The position numbers were made by a program, and so were the translations under genes. Of a stretch of 15,625 nucleotides of DNA, positions 8,055-13,467 are shown in pieces. Position 1 is the first letter of the stretch, and each line of letters begins with the position of its first letter. The stretch covers positions 1 through 15,625 of the forward strand of contig CANCSL010000029.1 in NCBI GenBank assembly GCA_947380835.1. The letters are read 5' to 3'. This DNA is from Actinomycetota bacterium. Lineage in GTDB: Bacteria > Actinomycetota > Actinomycetes > Nanopelagicales > Nanopelagicaceae. The notes below the pieces were generated by a model. That model saw only the letters and a program-made list of their open reading frames with translations. It was not told the DNA's origin and searched no databases.

Positions 8055-8939
8055 TTAGATGCGGACCGCAAAATCACGCTCCCTTGATACGAAGAAATAC
8101 CCACCGATTAATACCGCAAGAAGCGCCCAGACAACCGAACCAACCAGCATTCCCAAACTTGGGGTTCTTCCTTCGATCCAGACATCAGATGTCGCGGCCA
8201 AGGATGGACCAAGGGGATTGATGTAGAGGAAAATTTTGTGCCAGCCATGAAGAATTTCTGGGCGCCACAGAACGGGGGATGAGTACAACCAAATTCGAGT
8301 GATGTAGCTAAGCAGTTTGTTGGTATCCCGGAAATAAACGTTCATGGTTGCAAAGAGCAATCCCATTCCGTAACCGGTGATGCCGACACACAAAATAATG
8401 AAAGGTGCCCAGAGGTAACTCAGGCGCAACCCCGGAATCTGAGTATGCGGAAAGAAAACTTTTCCAATAACGACGACCAGGACGTAGACCGGCAGCGTCG
8501 GCAAGAACTGCCAGAAAGCGCTGATCGAACTGGAGAGTGGCAGCAATGCGCGGGGGAAGGCTTGATTGAGAATCAAGCGCCCGCCGGCTGTAATGGAAAG
8601 TGCTCCGCCATTGATCGAGTTAGAGGCGAAGTAAAAGGTGAAGAGACCAATCAAGATATGAGCCAGAGTGCTGAGGCCAGTCTTTTGGGTGCTTCCACCT
8701 CGGATCACCGTGACCAAGAGAAAATAGACAAAAGCCAAGAGCAGCGGGTTCATGACCAGCCAGACCTTGCCCAGCTTGGAATCTAGGTATTCGGCCTTAT
8801 CGGCAAAGCGGGAAAGCTCGATGGCGAAGGCGCGACGGCGCCAGAACTCCTTGAGATAAGGAATGAGCGGCGGCAGGGAAGCCCGATGGGGCTTAAAAAC
8901 CTGGATTGCCGGCGCAAAGTTCGTCTTGGGATTGGCCAT
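8055..8939 (-). CDS. ABC-2 polysaccharide export permease (Wzm/TagG-like)
   Basis: This 294-aa integral membrane permease probably carries the assembled glycan across the cytoplasmic membrane with the ATPase encoded next. It begins with a cytoplasmic amphipathic segment (about residues 25-58). About six hydrophobic segments follow, near 60-80, 92-110, 140-163, 175-200, 212-224 and 262-284. RDTNKLLSYITRIWLYSSPV (204-223) is the family-typical block after the fourth segment, and it ends in the usual charged tail. It is the first gene of the minus-strand operon. No clear -10 or ribosome site is visible before its ATG; TAGG about five bases upstream is weak. Confidence 0.9.
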   Translation of the reverse strand: MANPKTNFAPAIQVFKPHRASLPPLIPYLKEFWRRRAFAIELSRFADKAEYLDSKLGKVWLVMNPLLLAFVYFLLVTVIRGGSTQKTGLSTLAHILIGLFTFYFASNSINGGALSITAGGRLILNQAFPRALLPLSSSISAFWQFLPTLPVYVLVVVIGKVFFPHTQIPGLRLSYLWAPFIILCVGITGYGMGLLFATMNVYFRDTNKLLSYITRIWLYSSPVLWRPEILHGWHKIFLYINPLGPSLAATSDVWIEGRTPSLGMLVGSVVWALLAVLIGGYFFVSRERDFAVRI

Positions 8940-9069
8940 GGTGGCCTAAGTCTGCCACCTACTGGCCTGTGGATTGCACAGAAGGGGCTCAATCCAGCAC
9001 GCGCCTGTCAGCGCCGGGGAGAGCATTTGCCCCGCACGTCCCACATCATCAAAGAGAACGGAAAGAGAT

Positions 9070-9402
9070 ATGAAGAAAACCACCAAAGCGATTGCGATTG
9101 CCACCTTGGCTACCGGCTTGGCCCTGCCTACCGTTGTGGCCGAGGCCTCAGGGGTTAATCCCGCTGCACCTGTGACCCCGGCCGCACCTGCCGCTGCGCC
9201 CACCTTGGCGACACCTGCTGCGGCTGCGCCCACCACCGCTGTCGCGCCCACTTCGGTCAAAAAAGTTACAAAGCGCGCAAAGCGCTCCACCTCAAAAGTC
9301 GCCGCAAAACGCAAGCGCACCTCCTCAGCTACGGCCAAAAAGGCATCTGCCAAGAAAGCCGCAACCAAGAAGCGAGTACGTCGCGTCAAGCCGCGCATTT
9401 AA
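9070..9402 (+). CDS. Secreted Ala/Pro-rich protein with Lys/Arg-rich histone-like tail
   Basis: I recognise no named family for this 110-aa protein. It has three parts. A Sec-type signal peptide spans MKK to about residue 27 (cleavage after VVAEA is plausible). An Ala/Pro/Thr-rich linker follows at 28-61. From residue 62 on there is a tail with 22 Lys/Arg in about 48 residues and no acidic residue, resembling histone H1 or the tail of mycobacterial HupB. ATG at 9070 is chosen because it starts the signal peptide and has GGAAAGAG just upstream; an in-frame ATG at 8974 would bury the signal peptide. If exported, the tail could bind acidic polymers such as the uronate-containing glycan suggested by the neighbouring operon. 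If not exported, it would bind nucleic acid. Both roles are inference. Confidence 0.72.
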   Translation: MKKTTKAIAIATLATGLALPTVVAEASGVNPAAPVTPAAPAAAPTLATPAAAAPTTAVAPTSVKKVTKRAKRSTSKVAAKRKRTSSATAKKASAKKAATKKRVRRVKPRI

Positions 9403-9421
9403 TAACGCGAGGGGTAACACC

Positions 9422-9449
9422 GCAGGGCGCTCGCACGTGGGCGCCCTGC
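9422..9449 (+). terminator. Probable terminator hairpin after the basic secreted protein
   Basis: A perfect 9-bp inverted repeat, GCAGGGCGC and GCGCCCTGC, surrounds a 10-base loop 20 bp after the stop at 9402. No run of T follows directly. Actinobacterial intrinsic terminators often lack the U-tract, so a terminator is the most likely role. Confidence 0.6.
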
Positions 9450-9555
9450 TCCTCACGGCTCTCACGCTTTTACTCCTACTTCCTCAAAACCAGCCCAGTA
9501 TTGAGATGTTAAATAAAGCATCAAAACTTTTCAGTAGGCCTAACCTTGTATTGAG

Positions 9556-9561
9556 TATTCT
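9556..9561 (+). promoter_or_regulatory. Possible -10 box TATTCT upstream of the hibernation factor
   Basis: TATTCT fits TANNNT and would give a start near 9568, leaving about 35 bases of leader with an AGAGGA ribosome site seven bases before the ATG. The -35 region is not recognisable. The octamer GTATTGAG occurs twice upstream, at 9498-9505 and 9548-9555, exactly 50 bp apart, and might be a protein-binding site. Confidence 0.25.
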
Positions 9562-9602
9562 CAAGGAGTAACTTCCTAAGGAAGAGAGAAGAGGACAGTT
9601 TC

Positions 9603-9947
9603 ATGGACATTGTTATTCACGCCCGTAACTCCCAACTCGCCGAAGATTTTCGAGATATCGTCCATGAAAAACTTCGCTCTCTCGATCGTTTCAGTGTTGT
9701 CGTCGATGGCATCAAAGTCGAAGTCATGCACGAGCCCAATCCCAGATTTGGAAAGACCGCGCATACGGTAACGTTAACTACCAATGGCAGTGGTCCATTT
9801 CTTCGCGCCGAAGGAAAAGCATTTAACGATCTTGCCGCCTTTGACGAGGCCGTAACCAGTCTTGAACTTCAATTACGAAAGGCGCACGAGCGCGCTAAAG
9901 ATTATGGCCACGATTCACTTCGCACCAAGAATGTGGTTGGCGAATAA
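9603..9947 (+). CDS. hpf: Ribosome hibernation factor, short HPF/RaiA (S30AE domain)
   Basis: This 114-aa protein has the S30AE/sigma-54-modulation fold, which binds the decoding centre of the small ribosomal subunit and silences ribosomes in slow growth or stress. It starts with the usual beta strand (MDIVIHARNSQLAEDF). The amphipathic helix DFRDIVHEKLRSLDRF follows at about 15-30, then strands at 38-45 and 55-70, and a second helix at about 77-98 (EAVTSLELQLRKAHERAKDY). AGAGGA seven bases before the ATG is a good ribosome site. The protein ends after the N-terminal domain. Actinobacterial homologues are usually long HPFs of around 200 residues or more, whose C-terminal domain dimerises 70S ribosomes. 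The stop is followed directly by a convergent gene, and I saw no C-terminal domain in other frames. Confidence 0.85.
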   Translation: MDIVIHARNSQLAEDFRDIVHEKLRSLDRFSVVVDGIKVEVMHEPNPRFGKTAHTVTLTTNGSGPFLRAEGKAFNDLAAFDEAVTSLELQLRKAHERAKDYGHDSLRTKNVVGE

Positions 9948-9949
9948 TT

Positions 9950-10699
9950 TTAAAGAAATACTTTTGGTAGAGCTGCAAGCACATCAGTTGCGACTACTGG
10001 AAAACTTTTTGTTGCTGCAATCTTTCCGGCGGTGCCGTGGGCTTTCACAGCGCGCACCGCGACTTTCGCAGCTTCTTCAAAAGTCGTTGGCTTCCATGCC
10101 GCCATCATTGATGCCATAAGGCCGGCCAAAATATCTCCTGTACCGGCAGTAGCAAGTTCGCGGCCACCAGTTTTTTCTACTTCGACTAAACCGCTCGGTG
10201 TAGCAATAACAGTGCCAGGTCCTTTTAAAACCACCAGGACATTGAGTTCACTCGCCATCTTGAGCGCAGTAATTTTTCGATCGGTTACGGGGTAGCCCAG
10301 CTTGGCGGCTTCGCCCTCGTGCGGTGTAACAATGGTTATTCCTTCATGCGCACTATTGGAAAGCGTCATCGCCGAACCATCTAAAACTAAAATTCCACCA
10401 GAAGGAAAATGTGTGATGTCGGGCGAGCCCGATCCCAGAACCCATGCATCAACGTCCTGACCCGCTACATCGGTAATGGGGACTACGTCCGGGAAATTTT
10501 GCAAAACCAAGTGAGTCGGAAAGTCGTGTTGTGCCAAATACTTTACATATCCCGCACCGCCACGCCTGGCACCACCCACACATAAGACAGCGGCTCCGGG
10601 AAAGTGAACAGAGCCAGCAACAACCCCGACTACACCTTTTGAATATTTGTAAGCATCGAGCGGGACTTCGGGAAAGTAGGGATCTTCGGCCTTTGACAT
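9950..10699 (-). CDS. nnrD: ADP-dependent NAD(P)H-hydrate dehydratase
   Basis: This 249-aa enzyme of the YjeF C-terminal/carbohydrate-kinase-like family repairs hydrated NADH and NADPH (NAD(P)HX) using ADP. It shows GGARRGGAGYVKY (42-54), TPHEGE (125-130), KGPGT (159-163) and TAGTGDILAG (184-193), where D189 is the catalytic-base position. Only the dehydratase domain is present; the epimerase domain NnrE that is fused in many bacteria is absent here and would have to be elsewhere. A TATGAT -10 box lies six bases before the ATG, so it is probably a separate leaderless gene. It is convergent with the hibernation factor, with two bases between the stops. Confidence 0.9.
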   Translation of the reverse strand: MSKAEDPYFPEVPLDAYKYSKGVVGVVAGSVHFPGAAVLCVGGARRGGAGYVKYLAQHDFPTHLVLQNFPDVVPITDVAGQDVDAWVLGSGSPDITHFPSGGILVLDGSAMTLSNSAHEGITIVTPHEGEAAKLGYPVTDRKITALKMASELNVLVVLKGPGTVIATPSGLVEVEKTGGRELATAGTGDILAGLMASMMAAWKPTTFEEAAKVAVRAVKAHGTAGKIAATKSFPVVATDVLAALPKVFL

Positions 10700-10705
10700 A
10701 GTTCC

Positions 10706-10711
10706 ATCATA
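10706..10711 (-). promoter_or_regulatory. -10 box TATGAT of a leaderless promoter for nnrD
   Basis: Read on the minus strand, TATGAT fits the -10 consensus and is followed by six bases (GGAACT) and then the ATG of nnrD. No Shine-Dalgarno fits at normal spacing, so transcription starting at the ATG is likely. The -35 region is weak. Confidence 0.6.
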
Positions 10712-10732
10712 GGTAGATTTTTACGTGAAATG

Positions 10733-10764
10733 CAGAAGAGCCCGAGGTGAATCGGGCTCTTCTG
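10733..10764 (-). terminator. Hairpin terminator after the 11-residue-repeat protein gene
   Basis: A perfect 13-bp inverted repeat, CAGAAGAGCCCGA and TCGGGCTCTTCTG, surrounds a six-base loop, 53 bp after the minus-strand stop at 10818 and upstream of the nnrD promoter. A run of T is missing on the exit side. The stem strength and position support a terminator that insulates nnrD. Confidence 0.75.
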
Positions 10765-10817
10765 ACTGAATGCGATCGTTGTAAGGGCAACTCTCGCAAA
10801 CCTATGAGTCGGTTGAA

Positions 10818-11399
10818 TTACTTCGTTCCGACGGCTGCCTTGTAGATAGCTTGAGCAGCAGCGAGTCCAGCTTTGTATGCGTCACGCGCGGCGGTCACCG
10901 CTGCATCGTGGGTGGCGTGAAAGCCGTCAGCGGCGCTCTTGCGAGCAGTTGCTGCAGCGGCGACTGCTGCCTTGTGAGCATCTTCGGCTGCAGTGATGGC
11001 ACTCTTGAATGTTGCGTTAGCGGCATCGGTGGCAGCTTTTCCTGCGACCTTGTCAGTATTTGCCTTTGCGGCAGTGACGGCAGTTGTACGTGCTGCCTTT
11101 GCGGCAGAAACTGCTGCTTCGCGAGCGCTCTTGGCAGCTGCGATTGCGGCTTCAAATTTTGCTTTATTGGCTGTCTCGGCAGCGATTCGCGCAGCCTTGG
11201 CATCGGCGACGGCCTTATCAAGTGTGGCCTTGAGAGTTACTTTGCTGGCATCAAGAACAGCCTTGGCAGCAGTACGAGCTGCTGAATTTGCTCCGGATGC
11301 TTTGGGTGCTGGAGTGGTATCAGCGGCAAAGACAGGGGTTGCGGTCAAGAGCAGACCGGTGGCTACTGCACCGATCAGGAGTTTGGCGGAGTTTTTCAT
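10818..11399 (-). CDS. Secreted Ala-rich helical protein built of 11-residue repeats
   Basis: This 193-aa protein matches no named family I recognise. It starts with a clear signal peptide (MKNSAKLLIGAV to about residue 25, cut after VFA) and a short Pro/Ser/Ala linker (26-47). Residues 48-190 divide without gaps into thirteen 11-residue units, ending in GTK. Examples are AREAAVSAAKA, ARTTAVTAAKA, TAAEDAHKAAV and AAAQAIYKAAV. Lysine sits at unit position 10 in the first six units and mostly at position 8 in the last seven. This predicts a long single alpha helix or hendecad coiled coil that is rich in alanine. The start at 11399 is chosen for the signal peptide and an AGGA site 10 bases upstream; an upstream in-frame start at 11486 would bury it. 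It could be a surface stalk, a glycan-binding or a surface-protective protein. Confidence 0.8.
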   Translation of the reverse strand: MKNSAKLLIGAVATGLLLTATPVFAADTTPAPKASGANSAARTAAKAVLDASKVTLKATLDKAVADAKAARIAAETANKAKFEAAIAAAKSAREAAVSAAKAARTTAVTAAKANTDKVAGKAATDAANATFKSAITAAEDAHKAAVAAAATARKSAADGFHATHDAAVTAARDAYKAGLAAAQAIYKAAVGTK

Positions 11400-11678
11400 T
11401 TCTTCATCCTTTGCACTAAGGGCGCCAGCAGGTGGCACCGAATTCCTACAAGTGGAAATTTGCCCTATGGCTTTGCGAAAGGTCATTGACGATTCTGTGA
11501 AAATTCATTGAACTCTCGCCTCCACCAAACCCCACGATCTGCACAAAATTGCTGAATATTTGGCAAATTTGCGGATTTTGAGCGCGAGCCAGCACTCCTA
11601 GAGGGAAAATGACTACAAAGTTTAGGCGTGATATTCGCAACGGAGGTCTAAGGTAATCGGAACGAGTTAGGGGAGCAC
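11400..11678. other. Divergent intergenic region before the cytochrome b operon
   Basis: These 279 bases separate the divergent repeat-protein gene and the cytochrome b operon and must contain both promoters. No convincing -35/-10 pair was found on either strand. A 15-codon reading frame at 11609-11656 (MTTKFRRDIRNGGLR) has GAGGG just before its ATG and ends 22 bp before the operon's first gene. It could be a leader peptide or chance. Confidence 0.35.
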
Positions 11679-11849
11679 ATGCATTTGCTATCGATTGATC
11701 TCAACCACCCCGCCCACTATCTGCATTTTGGAGTCGTATCGATTTCCGCCGGAAATCTGATCATGATTACCTCAATAGTGGTTCTTTTTGTTTTGGCTCT
11801 GGCGCTGCCGTTTCCAAATCATCATGATGATGAGGGGTCACACAAATGA
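11679..11849 (+). CDS. Small His-rich single-helix membrane protein, first gene of the cytochrome b operon
   Basis: This is a 56-aa reading frame with GGGGAG three bases before its ATG. Its TGA overlaps the ATG of the cytochrome b gene (ATGA, 11846-11849), which argues strongly that it is translated. The protein has a polar N-terminus with His at 2, 10, 13 and 16 (NHPAHYLHF). One hydrophobic helix spans about 20-44 (NLIMITSIVVLFVLALALPF), and an acidic His-rich tail follows with His at 48, 49 and 55. It belongs to no family I can name. It could be a small structural subunit of the cytochrome b complex, or a metal- or heme-handling helper. The histidines on both sides of the membrane helix make metal binding worth testing, but that is inference. 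Confidence 0.72.
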   Translation: MHLLSIDLNHPAHYLHFGVVSISAGNLIMITSIVVLFVLALALPFPNHHDDEGSHK

Positions 11850-12457
11850 GTAAACCAAAGATGTGGACCACGCGCGTTCGTGAGGCGACACTTGAGAAAT
11901 ACGAACCAACCGATATTTTGCCTGACACTCAACCGGCCTATGTTGCTTCTTGGATTTATGTATTCGGCGTAGCAACTATTGCTTGTTTCGTCATGTTGGT
12001 AGCAACCGGTCTCTGGCTTTCCTTCGAAGGTCCAGCTTGGTGGCATACCTCCAGCGTTGGTCACTATGCCAACTCACTCCATCTCTGGAGCGTTGAACTC
12101 TTCTTCGTATTTATGGTCGTGCACCTGTGGGGCAAGTTCTGGATGGCAGCCTGGCGCGGAAAGCGCACCTCTACGTGGGTTACTGGCGTCATCGCCTTCA
12201 TGGCCTCGATCATTACCGGCTTCACCGGTTATTTGATCCAGGGCAACTTTGATTCCCAATGGATTGCGACGCAAGCAAAAGATGGATTTAACGCGATGGG
12301 CATTGGTGCGTATTTCAATCCGCTCAACACCGGTCAAGCCATGCTGATCCACGTTGCTCTCATGCCGCTTGTTCTCGGTGGCATTGTTGTCTGGCATGTC
12401 ATCTTGGTTCGCAAGCGCGGGGTTGTTCCCCCAATCGAGGCAGGAGCAGACGAATGA
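11846..12457 (+). CDS. Diheme cytochrome b N-terminal (b6-like) membrane subunit
   Basis: This 203-aa membrane protein corresponds to the four-helix heme-binding half of cytochrome b/b6, which carries electrons between quinone and partner proteins across the membrane. Hydrophobic segments lie near 36-58, 77-97, 112-132 and 164-188. Two histidine pairs are placed as in the family: H79/H93 in the second helix and H169/H184 in the fourth. The 14 residues between H169 and H184 are the b6-type spacing; mitochondrial-type cytochrome b has 13. The length matches a split cytochrome b6 and not the roughly 500-residue actinobacterial QcrB. ATGA overlaps link it to the genes on both sides. No Rieske protein or cytochrome c is in the window, so it need not belong to a bc1-type complex. 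Confidence 0.88.
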   Translation: MSKPKMWTTRVREATLEKYEPTDILPDTQPAYVASWIYVFGVATIACFVMLVATGLWLSFEGPAWWHTSSVGHYANSLHLWSVELFFVFMVVHLWGKFWMAAWRGKRTSTWVTGVIAFMASIITGFTGYLIQGNFDSQWIATQAKDGFNAMGIGAYFNPLNTGQAMLIHVALMPLVLGGIVVWHVILVRKRGVVPPIEAGADE

Positions 12458-13398
12458 CACGTGCACTTTCCAAACACGATCCAGCTAAAAAATGGAGTGG
12501 TCCTACTCGTCCCTACGATCTCATCAAAGAATTTGTTATCGCACTTGTTGTGGTCGCGATTCTGGCTGGCGGTCTAGCGGCAGTCTTTAGTTCTCCAGAT
12601 GATCCCGCTCTAACTTTGAAATCTTGGTCAACTGCAGATCCTGCCGACTTCGTTCAGACTTCTGTCGGCGAACTCGCCGGCACAACAACCAGCGCAGGTT
12701 ACGGCGCCCCATACAACACCGCCGCAGAAGGCCAGGTACTTGGACCTCTCAAGCTGCAGAAGTGGGCGGGAGTCCGTATCCCTATTAATCCTGCGAAGGA
12801 TTTCGTTATTTCACCGTTGTTGATTCTTCCTGATGCTGCGGTTAAGCAAGCAGTTAATGAATGGAATGTAGCGACAGCTGATGCGCAGACTAAGTGGGCA
12901 ACTGCTTATGCAGATGCATTAGCGAAATCTCCGAAGTCCACATCTCTTGACGATGCAGCTGGTGCCTATGGACCAGTCCCTACGATCACTACGGCTTTGT
13001 TGAATATGGCTCAAACTGGTGCCCTGGATGGTGCGTTAACGACAAGTGACACGCCACTTCCTACCAACTTCACCAAGCCCATGCTCTTCATCGCAGATAG
13101 CGGCACTTACTTTCCAGATCTCGCCTCTGCCCAACACCTCAGTGGCGATCAATGGGGCGTCATGAATGAAACCGGATCCTGGCCAGGACAATCTTGGCTC
13201 TGGCTCTTCTCCTTCTTCTATCAAGTCGAACCATTCAAGTCATCCGAAAATGCAGATACTCAAGTAATGAGCCTCTTAGGACTCTTAACCCTCCTCTTGA
13301 TGTTCCTACCTCTGATTCCGCTGCTGCGTCGAATTCCTTACCGAATTCCGATTCATCGTCTGATCTGGCGCGACTGGTACCGACGCAAGAAGGCGTAA
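12454..13398 (+). CDS. Cytochrome b-associated membrane protein with large extracytoplasmic domain
   Basis: This 314-aa protein is encoded with a four-base overlap after the cytochrome b half. It has one N-terminal membrane helix (about 24-45), an extracytoplasmic region of roughly 200 residues (46-245) and a C-terminal helix (about 270-291) with a strongly basic cytoplasmic tail. PGQSWLWLFSFFYQVEPF (244-261) plus the following helix sits where subunit IV of cytochrome b has its PEWYF quinol-site segment and next helix. The acidic Glu of that motif is not present, and most of subunit IV is absent. No Cys-x2-Cys-His or Rieske motif is seen in the extracytoplasmic part. I believe similar unnamed proteins occur beside cytochrome b halves in other Actinobacteria, but this could not be checked. 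Function unknown; most likely a dedicated partner subunit. Confidence 0.75.
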   Translation: MTRALSKHDPAKKWSGPTRPYDLIKEFVIALVVVAILAGGLAAVFSSPDDPALTLKSWSTADPADFVQTSVGELAGTTTSAGYGAPYNTAAEGQVLGPLKLQKWAGVRIPINPAKDFVISPLLILPDAAVKQAVNEWNVATADAQTKWATAYADALAKSPKSTSLDDAAGAYGPVPTITTALLNMAQTGALDGALTTSDTPLPTNFTKPMLFIADSGTYFPDLASAQHLSGDQWGVMNETGSWPGQSWLWLFSFFYQVEPFKSSENADTQVMSLLGLLTLLLMFLPLIPLLRRIPYRIPIHRLIWRDWYRRKKA

Positions 13399-13420
13399 AA
13401 AAACAAGTTCACGCGACCTA

Positions 13421-13467
13421 AAAGCGACCTTTCCTACCTACAATCTTTAGGTATGAAAGGTCGCTTT
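13421..13467 (+). terminator. Long hairpin: operon terminator overlapping the next start codon
   Basis: AAAGCGACCTTTC (13421-13433) and TACCTA (13435-13440) pair with TAGGTA (13448-13453) and GAAAGGTCGCTTT (13455-13467). This makes a 20-position stem with one mismatch and a 7-base loop, 22 bp after the stop at 13398. The right arm holds the ATG at 13453 and the first codons of the next gene. In a transcript from the cytochrome b operon the hairpin can form and end transcription or hide that start codon. A transcript beginning at 13451-13453 would lack the left arm. Confidence 0.65.
13439..13444 (+). promoter_or_regulatory. -10 box TACAAT of a probable leaderless promoter
   Basis: TACAAT fits the -10 consensus and lies eight bases before the ATG at 13453, inside the loop side of the long hairpin. 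It suggests a transcript that starts at or just before the ATG. Two direct copies of GCGACCT (13413-13419 and 13424-13430), 11 bp apart, and one inverted copy (13458-13464) flank it and could be an operator. Confidence 0.45.

Noticed and set aside
9015..9034. CGGGG/CCCCG inverted repeat between the divergent genes
   Set aside because: Only a 5-bp stem with a 10-base loop in GC-rich sequence; too weak to report as a regulatory element.
8946..9398. A 150-codon minus-strand open frame opposite the basic secreted protein
   Set aside because: It is a mirror of the Ala/Lys-rich low-complexity gene on the plus strand; the plus-strand frame has a signal peptide, ribosome site and following terminator.
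9862..10119. Frame that might be a frameshifted C-terminal domain of the hibernation factor
   Set aside because: Its residues do not resemble the S30AE C-terminal domain, and it lies over the well-conserved nnrD gene, so it is a shadow frame.
10818..11399. Calling the repeat protein a type I antifreeze protein
   Set aside because: The 11-residue Ala-rich pattern is suggestive, but high alanine alone can give this resemblance and the Thr spacing is not regular; only kept as a hypothesis.
10993..11511. Long plus-strand open frame opposite the repeat protein
   Set aside because: Ala-rich genes leave open frames on the other strand; the minus-strand frame has the signal peptide, ribosome site and terminator.
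11846..13398. Calling the operon a canonical cytochrome bc1 complex (qcrB)
   Set aside because: The cytochrome b half is short and b6-like, no Rieske or diheme cytochrome c is present, and the PEWY motif is not conserved in the partner.
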